From assembly GCA_038049695.1 (NCBI GenBank), contig CP142455.1, positions 23,535,501 through 23,599,500 of the forward strand: a DNA stretch of 64,000 nt. The letters run 5' to 3'. Every line of letters starts with the position of its first letter. Positions within the stretch are counted from its first letter, which is position 1. This DNA comes from Cinnamomum chago (Eukaryota > Streptophyta > Magnoliopsida > Laurales > Lauraceae). Of the stretch, positions 1 to 11,495 are shown one piece after another. The notes beneath the pieces were generated by a model. The model did not search any database. It saw nothing but the letters and a program-made list of their open reading frames with translations, and had not been told where the DNA came from. Both the position numbers and the translations under genes were made by a program.

Positions 1-900
1 TGCTGGATCTTCACATGATTAATATGCTTCAAATCTGCTAAAGAGAAATGAAAATTTTTAATCTCAGAAACATAATAATCTATTGGATACTAGGCATTGC
101 TCATTCCTGGATCTTCACATGATTAAAATGCTTCAAATCTGCTAAATAAAGGCTTTCTTCTACCTTCTTCAATCTCAATTCTTTTCTTTCCTTTTGGTGA
201 CAGGATCCCCCATGTTGGCTATAGCTACAATTGCAAGTGACTAGCCTTTGCACTTGTCCAGAATAACAAAAGCTACTGACACTAGCTCTCATGGGCTAGA
301 TTTTGTTTGTATGAGTGGCAATTTGATGCCTCATAGCGATGCTTTTTTGGAAGAAAATGATGTTCTGCATTAGAATAATGAATCCACACTTGTTTTCATG
401 GTGGGCCATGCGTTTCATCTACTCATCAATGAGATCATCTACATCTTACTCTACATCACATACTTGTTTTATCCATGTTATCTTTTCTAAATTGCTGTCT
501 TTCCTTTCTAAGTGCTTTCATTAAGAAGAATCTATGCTGTCCAGCTCGCACTGTATGCAACACACACACACACACAGAGTTCTGCACTTGGTCACTGCAG
601 CTTATCAATTCAGGGTTGATGGAACGCGCTCCAGCCCCGGCGCTACCGGGCGTCGGCGGACGTGGGAGTCCGTTCGGTCCGACCCTTTCGCCTCCGAAGG
701 GCGGAGCGCGCATCAACGCTTTTGTGTGTTTGTGGGTGTGCCAGATTTTCTATTTTACTTGGAATTGCAAGTGATGATCCGGAGATCAATCTTCGCAAGT
801 AAAAAAGGAAATCAACTTCTTTTCAAGTTTCCATTGCACATATATTTAAGAAAAGAGACAGTTTTTTATCTTGCCGTAAAAGGCGATTTTTTTTTCATTC

Positions 901-950
901 ATAGCCGATTTTTGGCGTTTATAGCCGATTTTTGGCGTTTATAGCCGATT
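901..950. repeat. 20-bp direct repeat, 2.5 copies
   Basis: ATAGCCGATTTTTGGCGTTT is repeated twice and then begins a third time. It lies inside the solo LTR, upstream of its TATA-like box. Confidence 0.85.
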
Positions 951-1275
951 TACAATTCTCATCAATAATGAAAGACAAGAGTTATGGTTTTTTGTCTCTT
1001 AAAAAAAATACAAAATACAATGAAAAGCGAGAAAGGAAGAATCTAACTTCTCAGGAGATTGTGAGAGGGACCCGTTTAGATTGACGATCGCGAGTCATGT
1101 ATGGACTCCGCCATCATCCATGCAAATGAGAACGTCGGATGCTTGATTTCTTGGCTTGGCTCCAACCTCAAATTTTTAGAGGATAAGGACCAAGGTAAGG
1201 TCCTATATCCGGTAAAAAACCGAGTAGATGGGCTGAAAAGCCGCATCTAGCCATGTTGGATAGAAGGAGAGGTAG

Positions 1276-1299
1276 CCTTGGGGGGGTGGCCCCCCAAGG
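1276..1299. repeat. G/C hairpin in the solo LTR
   Basis: CCTTGGGGGG, a short loop, then CCCCCCAAGG: a nearly perfect stem of about 10 pairs. Its function is unknown. Confidence 0.7.
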
Positions 1300-2399
1300 G
1301 GCTTTGATCACCTTGTAGTGTTGGTTGCTGCAGCAGAGTTTCTTCGCAAAGTGTCTGGATTTTCAGAGACTTCAGATCTTCAGGCAATTTTCTGGGAATT
1401 TTTCTCTTCTTTCTCTTTTCTCTTTTTCTTTTTTTTCTCCCTTCCTGATTTTTCTCCCTAACTCTCCTATTTATAGGCCTTTGGTAGCCATTTAGGAGGG
1501 TTTATGGGCTTTAAATGTCATAAAACCACATAAAGGGAGGAGTTACAAGTTTAATTGCTTTTTGTTTTGTAACTCCTGACCCTTGGATTTCATTGGCCAA
1601 AGGAGAGTCATGGGCATTTAGTTGCCTTTAATCTCCATTATGTTAGGAGTTTCATGGCTTAAATGCCATGATTTCTTGGATTTGTAACTCCTAAACGGAG
1701 GCTTCTGATTAGGCCGTCCAAGATAATGGGTTAATGACCGCATTAACTTGCCATAAACGGGCCATTTAACTTCAATAATTGATTGCCCGGGTGCTTGAAG
1801 AGTCGCGGGCCGTGCCGCGTCCTTTGGGATTCTTCTTGCGATGATCATCGATGGACCCTTATGTAAATCAACATCAGATGATCATGTAGTTTCAGGCATT
1901 GGTTGATACCAGCGGGCCGGCAGCATCTGTCCAGTCGATTTCGCGATCGGGCGGGCAGAAAGTGCACTTTTTTTGTCGTTCGGCTGGCGATCAATGAAGT
2001 TTTTGAAGTTCTGGAAAGGAGTCCTGTGATCTTGATGAATATCAGTGAATTTGGAGCTTCAAAAGCCTGAATCTGGAAAAATCACAAGGACAGAACAATT
2101 CATCTCGCGAAAACGGACGAAACGGGGGGTCTCGGGGCGAAATCGGCGCCCCGGACCTCCCAGGGTCGCAGGGGCCTGCGACCATGGGGGGGAGAACCCT
2201 CCCCGGGGCCCCTTTTTGGCTGTTTCTCGTCGTTTTTCGCTTCCGTTTTTTTTTTCTTATTTTCTCTGACATTTCTCCACATTATTTGGCTTGATTTCCT
2301 CTGAAAAACCTGATGGGAATCCTTGCAAATTGGTTTGCAAAGTTTCCGATTTTCCGGGAAAAGCCGAACGCAGAACTGCTGATTTTCCGCCAGAAGCTG

Positions 2400-3420
2400 A
2401 AACAGGATCAAACGATGTCGGAATGACCTGAAATTTGAGGTGAAGCTTCTTGAGCATTAAATAAGACCAACCATGGGCTTTCGTTTGAGTTTTGAAGCCG
2501 TTTGGGGTCCCGCAAACACTTGACTTTGATTTCACTGCGAGGGAAATGCCGAGCTTTGACTTTTGGTCAAACGATGTCCGATTGACCTAAAATTCGACGT
2601 GTGACTCCCTCATCAGTAGATAAGACCAACCATAGGCTTTCGTTTGAATTTTGAAGCTGTTTGGAGTCATGCAAACGCTTGCCTTTGATTTCACCGCGAG
2701 GGAAATGCCGAGCTTTGACTTCCGGTCAAACGATGTCCGATTGACCTGAAATTCGACGTGTGACTCCCTCATCAGTAGATAAGACCAACCATAGGCTTTC
2801 GTTTGAATTTTGAAGCCGTTTGGGGTCATGCAAACGCTTGCCTTTGTTTCACGGCGAGGGAAATGCCAAGCTTTGACTTTCGGTCAAACGATGTCCGATT
2901 GACCTGAAATTCGACGGGGAGCCTACTGGAGTCATTTTGAGATGATCTACAAGCTCCGAATTGGGTGCCATGGTCCCGGGGTGCTCCGCCGCCGGTAGGC
3001 TTAATTTTGCTTCCGAGCATCAAAGTCTGGTCAAACATTGTCAGAATGACCTGAAATTTGATGCGCAACTCTTTGGAGGTATGCAGAAGCCGCCCATGTG
3101 CTCCGTTTGATGAGTGATGGCCCTGATAGTTCTCACTACCTAAGGGCTTGATTTTGCTGCTCGAGAGTTGATGGAGGGTCAAACGGTGTCGGTTTGACTT
3201 GAAACTTGACATGTAGCCTTTCAGAGGTATTTTGAGACCATCCGTAGGCTCTGATCGAAGATTTGGGGCCTTCGACACCGTCGTCGCCGGGAGCTGCTGC
3301 TTAGCTGTTGGAGAAGTGAAGCTAGGCCAACTGATGTCGGAATGGCCCGAAACTTCATGTGTATCTCTCTTTTGGCTGTTTTGAATGACCTTGCAGTTTT
3401 TGTTTGATTCTGACAAGATC
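2400..3420. repeat. Degenerate tandem array, 147-159 bp period
   Basis: The motif GGTCAAACGATGTCSGATTG recurs with anchors at 2409, 2568, 2727, 2885, 3032, 3180 and 3328. Spacings are 159, 159, 158, 147, 148 and 148. The 2568 and 2727 units are nearly identical, while the outer ones are diverged. The array lies in the 3' half of the solo LTR, downstream of its TATA-like box. Confidence 0.8.
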
Positions 3421-4040
3421 TAATGCTTGAAGTGGCGCCTGCCTATTTTTGGTAGGATGCGGCTCCATGTAGCTTTTGGTGTGAAGAGGCAAAGTGACAT
3501 TTTTGGTGTCAACAAAGGTAGGGTCAGCTTGATGGCCTGTTCTCGGTTCTGAATTTTATCACCCCCCTTTTATGGATGTGGAGTAGAATTCCACCATATC
3601 ATAAGGGTCTGTTTTCCCTTCATTATGACTAAACGTGTAGAGATGGCCCATGAGATGCAGCGAGTCCTTTTGGTTGAGGTCTGCAAATACTATTTACCAA
3701 TAAGGCTCGTGAGGCAAGGCCAGTCGAAAATAGTCAAGCTTTTTGGATATAGGAAGGCTGGACCCAGCTTCTATTTCAAAGCCTGTAGGTCATGGTTTTA
3801 AAACTTCAGTTATACTGTTTTTTCCTTTTTTTCCCCATGGGCCAATACATGATGGTTTTAGCCATCACTGATAAGTTTCGTATGGGTTCAGTCCAAAAAC
3901 TAATTGTGCTGAAGCTTCATTGTCACCACCTTTACATTCTATCTTGTCAATTTATTTACGTCCAAAAAGCCCAAACAGAAATTACATGAATGATATAAAA
4001 TTTCTTTTCTCTGAACATATCTTGAAAATTTTTCTTTGAG

Positions 4041-4931
4041 GAAATTACAGGAAAAATCACCTTAGATGTCCAGTGCACCAAAAAGGCCTCATAATTTCTC
4101 TATAACAGTAATTCACTTGTATTTGAGCAAAAATATTTTTACTTGTGTCAGTTGAGTGACGTTATTGTCGCTTGTCTCTTCTTCTTCCTCATCTTTCTTC
4201 CTCTTCTCCCTGTTTCTCCATCTTTTCCACTTGATTCCTCACCCAACCTGCGAAAAGCTCTACTATTCAATGCTGTGAAATTCTATGCTTTCTAGGCTCG
4301 ATCCGGAAAACCTTATAGCATAAATTCCTCAATAGCGATAGTGAGATCCTGAAACCCCAAGTCCCCAAATGATGGAGATGAAGAAGGAGATAAATCCACT
4401 GAAGAAATCCAACATTGTCATTTTTCAGAGAAACCTATTTCATGAAACTAATTTTTTTGCAATGGGTGCCTCTAGATTTTTCAGATGGAGCTCTTTTTTA
4501 TGGGGATGAAGAATTAATTTGTGTTTTTGCAATGGGAAGAAAAAGAGTGTTAGAGGGTGAATGAGAAGTGATTTTTGATGGAAATGGAAGCTTGTGATGT
4601 GGGTTTTCTGATACTGGAAGAAAAAGAGTGTTAGGGTAAAGAGAGAGCTGATTTTGATGGAAGTGGAAGCCTAGTGTGGGATTTTGATAATGGAAGGGAG
4701 ATGGAAGACCATTGGAGAGAGAGACTGCGGAGGCAGTGGGTTGGGCGAGAAATGGAGTGGGGTAGATGGAGAAAGGAGGGAGAAAAGGAAGAAAAAAGAA
4801 GAAGAAAGACGAGTGACGATATCATCGCGCAACAAAAGTAAAAACGGGCAAGAGGGCCTTTACTTTTACCACTGAACTACGAGTGCCTTTTTGGTGCACG
4901 GGACATTTGAAGAGATTTTTCCGGTAATTTC
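4041..4931. mobile_element. TIR element (MULE-like) in block A
   Basis: The two ends are inverted copies over about 50 bases. The left end starts GAAATTACAGGAAAAATC and the right end, complemented, starts GAAATTACCGGAAAAATC. Both continue into GTGCACCAAAAAGGC. The interior is rich in GA/CT and has short direct repeats (GAAGAAAAAGAGTGTTAG) but no convincing gene. The target duplication is unclear. The same element is at 59242-60120, so it was present before blocks A and B were copied. Confidence 0.6.
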
Positions 4932-6890
4932 TTCTTTTTCTATTGTAATTAAGAAAAAGAAAAAAGATGTCAGTGTAGAACCTGTAAATTGGCCGAGATG
5001 TAAAGGTCATGTCTATACAGTATCTACAACACTTTTAAAACCACGGATGACATGGACATTTCAGAATTTCTAACTCTTCTTATTATTTAGTATGATTTTT
5101 TAAGTGTTTGTAATTACTGTATGCTTGACATCTCATCATTCTCCTGTACGCTCAAATTTATTGAAATGACGCCGGTATCACTTTGATTGATGAACCTTGC
5201 TACATACACATGGCATGGGTAACATCCTGAGGGTGTATTTGTGGGATGAGAGGAATTTGCAAGAGAGAAAAATTATCTTTATTTTTTGGGCAACCCGTTG
5301 TCCTTCATTTGTTTTGACGTATTTGAAGGATTCTAATGTGGTAGAATCCGACACGCGGCCGGATATTTAAGTGCATTTCGGTGATTGGAAAGCTTCGCGG
5401 ATCTCTTTGCCTCTACCTCTCAACCTAGGATGGAATGTACCGACCTATGGCTCCATTATCTCTTAATTAAGTAGTCTTAAAGAGTCACACTTCTTCTCAA
5501 AGATTTCTTGGCCAAGAAACCCACATCCCCTAATCCATCCGAGTCTCTGACAAAGAACAGATCAAGTCTTAGTTAAAGTGGGAGTCATAACATGTCTTGG
5601 CCTTTGCCATGCTTAATGTGACATGGGACCTTTGACATGTGGGCCACACGATTTTCTGTAGGTATTTGACTCGTGTAAATGAAAAAAAAAAATGAATTTA
5701 TTTTTATCGATAAAGAGAATTTCAATTTCCTATGTGAGGGATTGGAATGTAGGATTTCTTTCTGTCCTTTTCAGAAATAGAACTCCACAAACAATACAAT
5801 CCTTTTACAGTTTACTGTACAAATGCACCCAAAAGAAGCCAAATTCCTCTTGGATAGATCTTCCAATCTGGTTGGCTTTACAATCATGGTTCAATCCATT
5901 TGAGGCATGTCCCATCAGATTAGTAGTTCTGGGTCACTGGGCCATTGTCCCTCTTTGGAGTTTAGGGAATTACCAGTTTATGACACATGTTGGCAACGTC
6001 CCTAATGGCTTTTCCACTAAAAAAAAACAGAGGCTAAATTGGAAAAAAAATTCATTTTTTTCCAAACAATAGAGAGGGCCTACTTGCAGCATGCCACCTC
6101 AGTGCTCTTAAACCTCATAGTGCCACTTAAGAGAAGCTCTACCGATTGCAACTGATACTTTAATCGAAATAACTTCGCTAGCTTATGAGGGATAAGAATA
6201 ATAATCTTGATGCTGCGCCAAACAAACTCTCACAGATGCCATGTGTCATCACATATTAAAAAAGAAAGTCAGATTTGAATGGATTCCATATTTAAAAGAA
6301 ACTTTCAATCCCTTAATCTTAGGAAACTCATGCCAATCCTCCTCCACCCTCTCAATCAAAATCCAAAAAACTTGGCTAGAGTATTAGCTTTTCCCCAAAA
6401 CCCACGTTCCTATCAAATTTGTATATCTTTCCTTGAGAGGTTAAACGTACTACCAAACAAATTCTCTCTTTCACGTAAAAATAGATGCCAAGTTTGGGAG
6501 CATTCCACACGGCTGGTTTCAATGAAATAGAAATGGTCATTTCTTCACATAGGCAGTATATTAATGTCTATTCATTTCTATCCCGAACTTATTTCCTAAA
6601 ATCTATTCATACCTATCCCCTAAAATTTCTCTTAATCACGTTATATAAAGTTTCCACATGTTTGAATCAAATAGCATCAAAATAGAGCTAAGTCAAATAG
6701 TTTCCACACGTTTAAAAATGTATGAAGTAAATCTTCTCCACTTTCCCTAAGTCAAATCTCTTGATAAATCTTTACCATAAAAACTCCCTAAATATCTATT
6801 GCTTAGATCCTTGAATGATTATACCTTCCTACGATTTCAAGATTCAAAGTTCTAATCTTCTTAGTTAAATCAAATTGAATAGGCGGGCTT
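4932..6890. other. Block A non-coding remainder
   Basis: No gene, RNA or transposon end is recognised. The reading frames here (for example near 5692-6072 and 6279-6530) are only partly kept in block B and have no recognisable protein similarity. Confidence 0.5.
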
Positions 6891-6959
6891 TATTGACCTC
6901 ATCCTTTCTCAATATCCCATTCTCTAATGATACTATGATTGCTCTCTCTGCCAAATAAC

Positions 6960-7079
6960 CCGAGGGACTGCCTGCTGTGGGGGGGGGCGCAAATAAACCG
7001 AGGGGCCGCCTGGGGGGGCGGGAGTGGGGGGCCAAATAACCCGAGGGGCCGCCTGCCGCCGGGGGGGGGGGGGGGGGGG
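6960..7079. repeat. G-rich tract with an AACCCGAGGGGCCGCCTG repeat
   Basis: Three imperfect copies of AAATAACCCGAGGGGCCGCC are separated by G runs, ending in 19 consecutive G (7061-7079). Block B has one copy and a run of 25 G at 62166-62190. Such runs are unstable and hard to sequence, so the lengths may be approximate. Confidence 0.7.
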
Positions 7080-7302
7080 TGGTGGTGGTTCCTAACCACT
7101 TGCTTAGCGCCCATCAACTTTTCTTCATCCGAATAACTATACAGTTGATCCGATGGTCTAGCTCATTTGCATGGGCGCTAAACTTGGGATTGGTAACATT
7201 TGACATTTTTCTAGTGGAGTAACAAATGCTTTGGTGTTTTTTTTTTTTAAACTAGACTTGTTTGGTAAAAAGGTCAAAGATGCATTCACCTTAACTAAAT
7301 GA

Positions 7303-7339
<37 letters not shown>
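7303..7339. repeat. (TG)n(AG)n microsatellite
   Basis: A compound dinucleotide repeat just downstream of the subtilase 3' end. Confidence 0.9.
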
Positions 7340-7340
<1 letters not shown>

Positions 7341-7360
7341 ACTCTTCCTTGGTTACTCAT

Positions 7361-7377
7361 TTTATTATAACTTTATT
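7361..7377 (-). terminator. Polyadenylation signals downstream of the subtilase
   Basis: Two AATAAA hexamers on the minus strand (complement of 7361-7366 and 7372-7377) lie about 155-165 bases past the TAA at 7529. Spacing suits a plant 3' UTR of about 180 bases. The cleavage site itself is not visible. Confidence 0.4.
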
Positions 7378-7528
7378 TAACAAGAACAAATTGGACCACC
7401 CCTAAAGCAATTCAATGACCTAAATTCAAAAAAAAGGGCCATGAATTCAACCCCTTGACAACCTAAGGCCTTAGGTGCAGTATACCAAATTATCTCTCAA
7501 AGAACCATGACTGAGTATATGCAAACAA

Positions 7529-10500
7529 TTATGAACCACCTTTCACCACAACAGGGCTTCTCACATAATGCATTCCATCAGACCATATCAATTTCCCAAA
7601 CACATAATCACTACCTATGCCTATACCACCTTTCGGTGCCAAAGTAACTTCGAATTTTTTCTCTTCCCCATTCTTCTTAAAAACTAGGCTGTCTGGTTTA
7701 ACCGACATCAAAACACCTTGAGGTGCATGGAAACGAACCTTATAAGTGCCCGGTCCGCCAACATTCCTGACTGTTCGAGTTACAGTAGTTGGGCCAGCAA
7801 GAGAGGGGACTGTGATCGAAGGGTAGTTTAACTGAAGGAGGCTCAAATTTTTTGATGGGCATGAGTATGGCTCCTCGTAGAATATAGACATTGTGCTTGC
7901 ATTGTAGCCAAGAGAACAAAGGAAGTTCAAGTAATCTTTAGTGGTTAAGTCATATACAAGGCCAGGGTCCATCGCACGGTTAGGACGCACGTGACCAGCA
8001 CCATAGCTGAAAGGCGTCGCCTTGGTGAAGGATGAATTCTTCATAGGCTCCATCTTATTATCTCTAGTTCTAGCTGTAAAAGAAATGTGAATAACAAACA
8101 TTCATTAGCACAATATGATCAACTGATAATTGTGAATGTTCAAAACTTGAGACTAATCAATCTTAATTTATTTAGAAGTCTCACAAGAAGTCATGATCGC
8201 TGATCGAATTGCTGCAGGGCTCCAATCAGGGTGGAGAGCCTTAAGAAGGCCGACAATCCCAGAAATGTGGGGACAAGACATTGATGTACCAGAAACTACG
8301 TAGAATGGAACGCGACGGGTATCAAAGGGGAGCTCAGTTGGACTTGCTGCTTCAGAATATGCAGCAAGAATGCTCACTCCTGGTGCAGTAATATCAGGCT
8401 GCAGTGAACTTTAGTTGATGAAATAAAACACTAGATGAGAGAAAAAACCTGCACTTGAAAAATGGAAACTTGCAAACCTTGAGGATCTCTGGCGTAACGG
8501 TATTGGGTCCTTGAGATGAGAAAGCAGCCATGAAGGGTGCTGGTTTTGTGTTGAGAATGGTTTTTGGGCGCAAGATATATGCCGTTGGTGTCCTGAAACA
8601 CAACAGAAAATGATGCTGATGAAAAAAAAATGTAAAGCTACTGTTTAAAAAAAAGTGCTCTTACAACAACAAAGCTGCAAGAATAGAAGATGGGAAGATG
8701 CAAAAGCTATACTACTATGTATTGCTATAGAAGGCCTAAGAAACTGTTCTAGCAAGATCTTTAGAAATGCTTACTTGCTTGAACTGATGTAAGAGAGAAC
8801 AGCAGCACCTGCGCTTGCGGTTATGTGTGTGGCAGGAAGAACATGAGCATCTGCGGTTAAATCGTTACCAGTGGTTGGATCATTGGCAAGGATCATACCG
8901 ATACCACCCGCCTTGCGGACGGCCTCACCCTTCTCCACTCTATCATTACCACCGTGAAGGCAGAAAACAATTTTACCCTTCACCTTTACAGGATCAAGGG
9001 AACCGATGTGGCATTGCTGACTGCAAGATCAAAACAAATTACAGAGATGTAGTTCCTCAGTAATTGAAAAGTAAAAAGTAAGGAGCCCAGTTATACAAAA
9101 GTATACGTACGGCATCTTCCATTGTGAGTGGTCAAACTGGGATCAAAGAAAGTGTAGCCAATGTAGTATTATTGAGAAGGAATCAATGCAGGAAAATCAT
9201 GCAATAAAGGCAAATGGGAAATGAAGTTTCAGCTGGGAAGAATCTGAATATTAGAAAAGATAAGGGTAGGAGCATTAAATCTATGAAATATAAGAAATAT
9301 GAAGCTGTTGTAGCAGAGTATGAGTGTGAATTCAAAGTAAAGTGAACAATCAGTTTCATGTGTTCCTCAACATATAATTCCATATGATGTAAGAGTGCAA
9401 AATGCATGTAAAAAATTCTACTTAAAATATTTGATTTCACTAAGAAATATTATAGTAGCTTGTTTGCTTGACACAACATAGGTAGAAATGCCAATGGTCT
9501 GATCTAAGGCCGGGCCAATATGTGTCCAACCCAGCCTGTCAAGCCCAAGATCCAAACAGACACTTATTTAAATCAGATAAAGCAAGAGATTAATGGTTTA
9601 AATATGTGATAATGAGAAGTTGATTCTGTTCTTACGCATCAAGAGTTGTTATTGAAGCATTGGTGCTCTTAGCATCGGCTGCATTAATCAGTGGATAAAG
9701 CTTATCAGGCAAGAACTTATCAGAAAGGCTTTGTCCCTGTTGATTAACATAGGCAGGACTGGTGTTAGAAGGATAGATTTTTGTTCTTACTTATGTTTTA
9801 CTAAAAAAACAATGAGCCATGCATCCAAGTTTATTTGATATAAATTCAAGATGATGACAGAGGCAATTTTAAGTGTTTGCATGGAAATGAATTTTTCAGA
9901 ATTTAAAGAAATATATTCCTTGAAAGGGGGCAAAATTCTGAAAAAGCAAACGTAAAAATCCAAAAATGGCCATCAAAAGTCCTTTGATATTAATGAATAC
10001 CAAGATATTGCATGCCCTAGTAAAAATAGATCTGGGCAACGAACGGGAAAATGAATTTATCCAGAGACAACTTGGATTAAAGCATTAAGAATAGTCACAT
10101 TCAACGTGGATTAGTAGTGGAAGTGTTGAACCCACTTGGATTAGTAATGAAGTTGTAGGGTCAAGTGGATCCCAATTTCCATGGATGCAATTCATAGAAG
10201 TCTAAGGAAATCCAAAATTGATGATGGCTTAATTGTGGCAATTAATGGCTCGGGTCCAGTGGGGCAAGGTTTACTATTGAATGAAGCACCCCTGATTAAT
10301 AGGGACCGTAATTGTCAATATGAACCAAACTATGAAGTCTAGGGCTGAGTCTGGGTTGGGCCAGGAATTGCACCCTTAGGTGGACCACCTTGATGGGCTG
10401 TATCAAATAAGTTGGACGGTCCAGATTTATTTTGGTGTTGATCATGTACCTTGTAGAGCTTCTTATTACCAAGAAGAGCATCAGATTCGAAATTCCGATC

Positions 10501-11329
10501 AATGGTGCTGGCCCCCACGGTCAAGATCCATGGGGCCACATTGGTAACAGACCCAAAAACCGGTCCACCATTTCCAGCAGCGCAGATCACAGTGATCCCA
10601 TTACTGACAGCATGGAATGATCCAATAGCAACGGCATCACTCAAATAATCTGAGGACATCCCACCGAGCGATACAGATAGGACATCGACCCCATCATGGA
10701 TCGCCATATCAAATCCGGCCAGGATATCAGCATCGAAACACTGGCTACCTTGGATTGGAGCCCAGCAGACCTTGTAAGCAGCCACCCTGGCATTGGGTGA
10801 TCCACCTTTTGCAGTTCCATTGGCATAACCGAAGATGCTGGCTGGTACCATGCGGCCCCCAGCAGTGGATAGGGTGTGGGTCCCATGTCCCTCTGTGTCG
10901 CGTGGGGTGGCCAAGGATGGGTCCAGTGGGCCAGAATGAGACTCATATCCCTCGCTGAAGTATCTTGCTCCAATTAGCTTCCTGAAAATTATTCAAGAAA
11001 TCGCGTTAAAACTGTAAAAATATAGATTACATAGAAATTCATGCAAAATGAGCTCCATTTTAAGATTATTATAGAGAAGGCGAAGGATAAGTATAATTTA
11101 TCTTAAGGTCTCAAACTTTAATAACTTTCTATAGTGCAAATCTACTATGACTAGATTCAGAGGTGGCCAACGGTCGAATGAATGTTAGGAAAGTACAAAA
11201 TCAACGAGTGTAATATATTGTGTGAACGTATTAGGCTAAAACGGATAATGGTCATAACGCAAATTATGCACATTATCATTGTAGCGTTGTCGGAACTATA
11301 CTGAATCGGCCTTCGAAATAAAATAAAAT

Positions 11330-11361
<32 letters not shown>

Positions 11362-11454
11362 CAACTGATGTCAATCATTGAATATCAAATAAGATCATAC
11401 ATGATACATTGCCTGTGATAAAGTAAACTAGCAATGGAGTGGAGAATCACCAAT

Positions 11455-11495
<41 letters not shown>

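Larger units (their letters stand above)
617..3514. mobile_element. Solo-LTR-like insertion, about 2.9 kb, in block A only
   Basis: Block B keeps the empty site (around 58710), so the insertion edges can be read directly. The element begins TGATGGAACG and ends GGTGTCAACA (TG...CA). It is flanked by AGGGT (612-616) and AAGGT (3515-3519), a 5-bp target duplication with one mismatch. It has no coding region, no primer-binding site and no internal domain. A TATA-like box (CTATTTATAGG, about 1468) follows a pyrimidine-rich stretch. Length and structure suit a solo LTR of a Ty3/gypsy element with long LTRs; the lineage is inferred. The frames seen inside (for example 2826-3416 minus) run through repeats and are not genes. 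Confidence 0.7.
1..7200. repeat. Block A: direct-repeat copy flanking the subtilase
   Basis: Apart from the 617-3514 insertion, this stretch matches 58101-62300 almost base for base. Position 1 equals 58101, and the match runs to the sequence ending GGGATTGGTAAC near 7195. No coding frame survives in both copies. Small indels separate the copies, for example about 38 bases present near 61333 and absent near 6139. The poly-G junctions near 7060 and 62170 also differ. Block A sits just downstream (3') of the subtilase. Confidence 0.9.

Noticed and set aside
2826..3416. A 196-residue frame on the minus strand
   Set aside because: It runs through the degenerate tandem array of the solo LTR, and its protein repeats with the DNA unit; no domain or splice context.
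2400..3420. CRISPR-like array
   Set aside because: Units are long, diverged and without unique spacers; this is a plant retrotransposon LTR.
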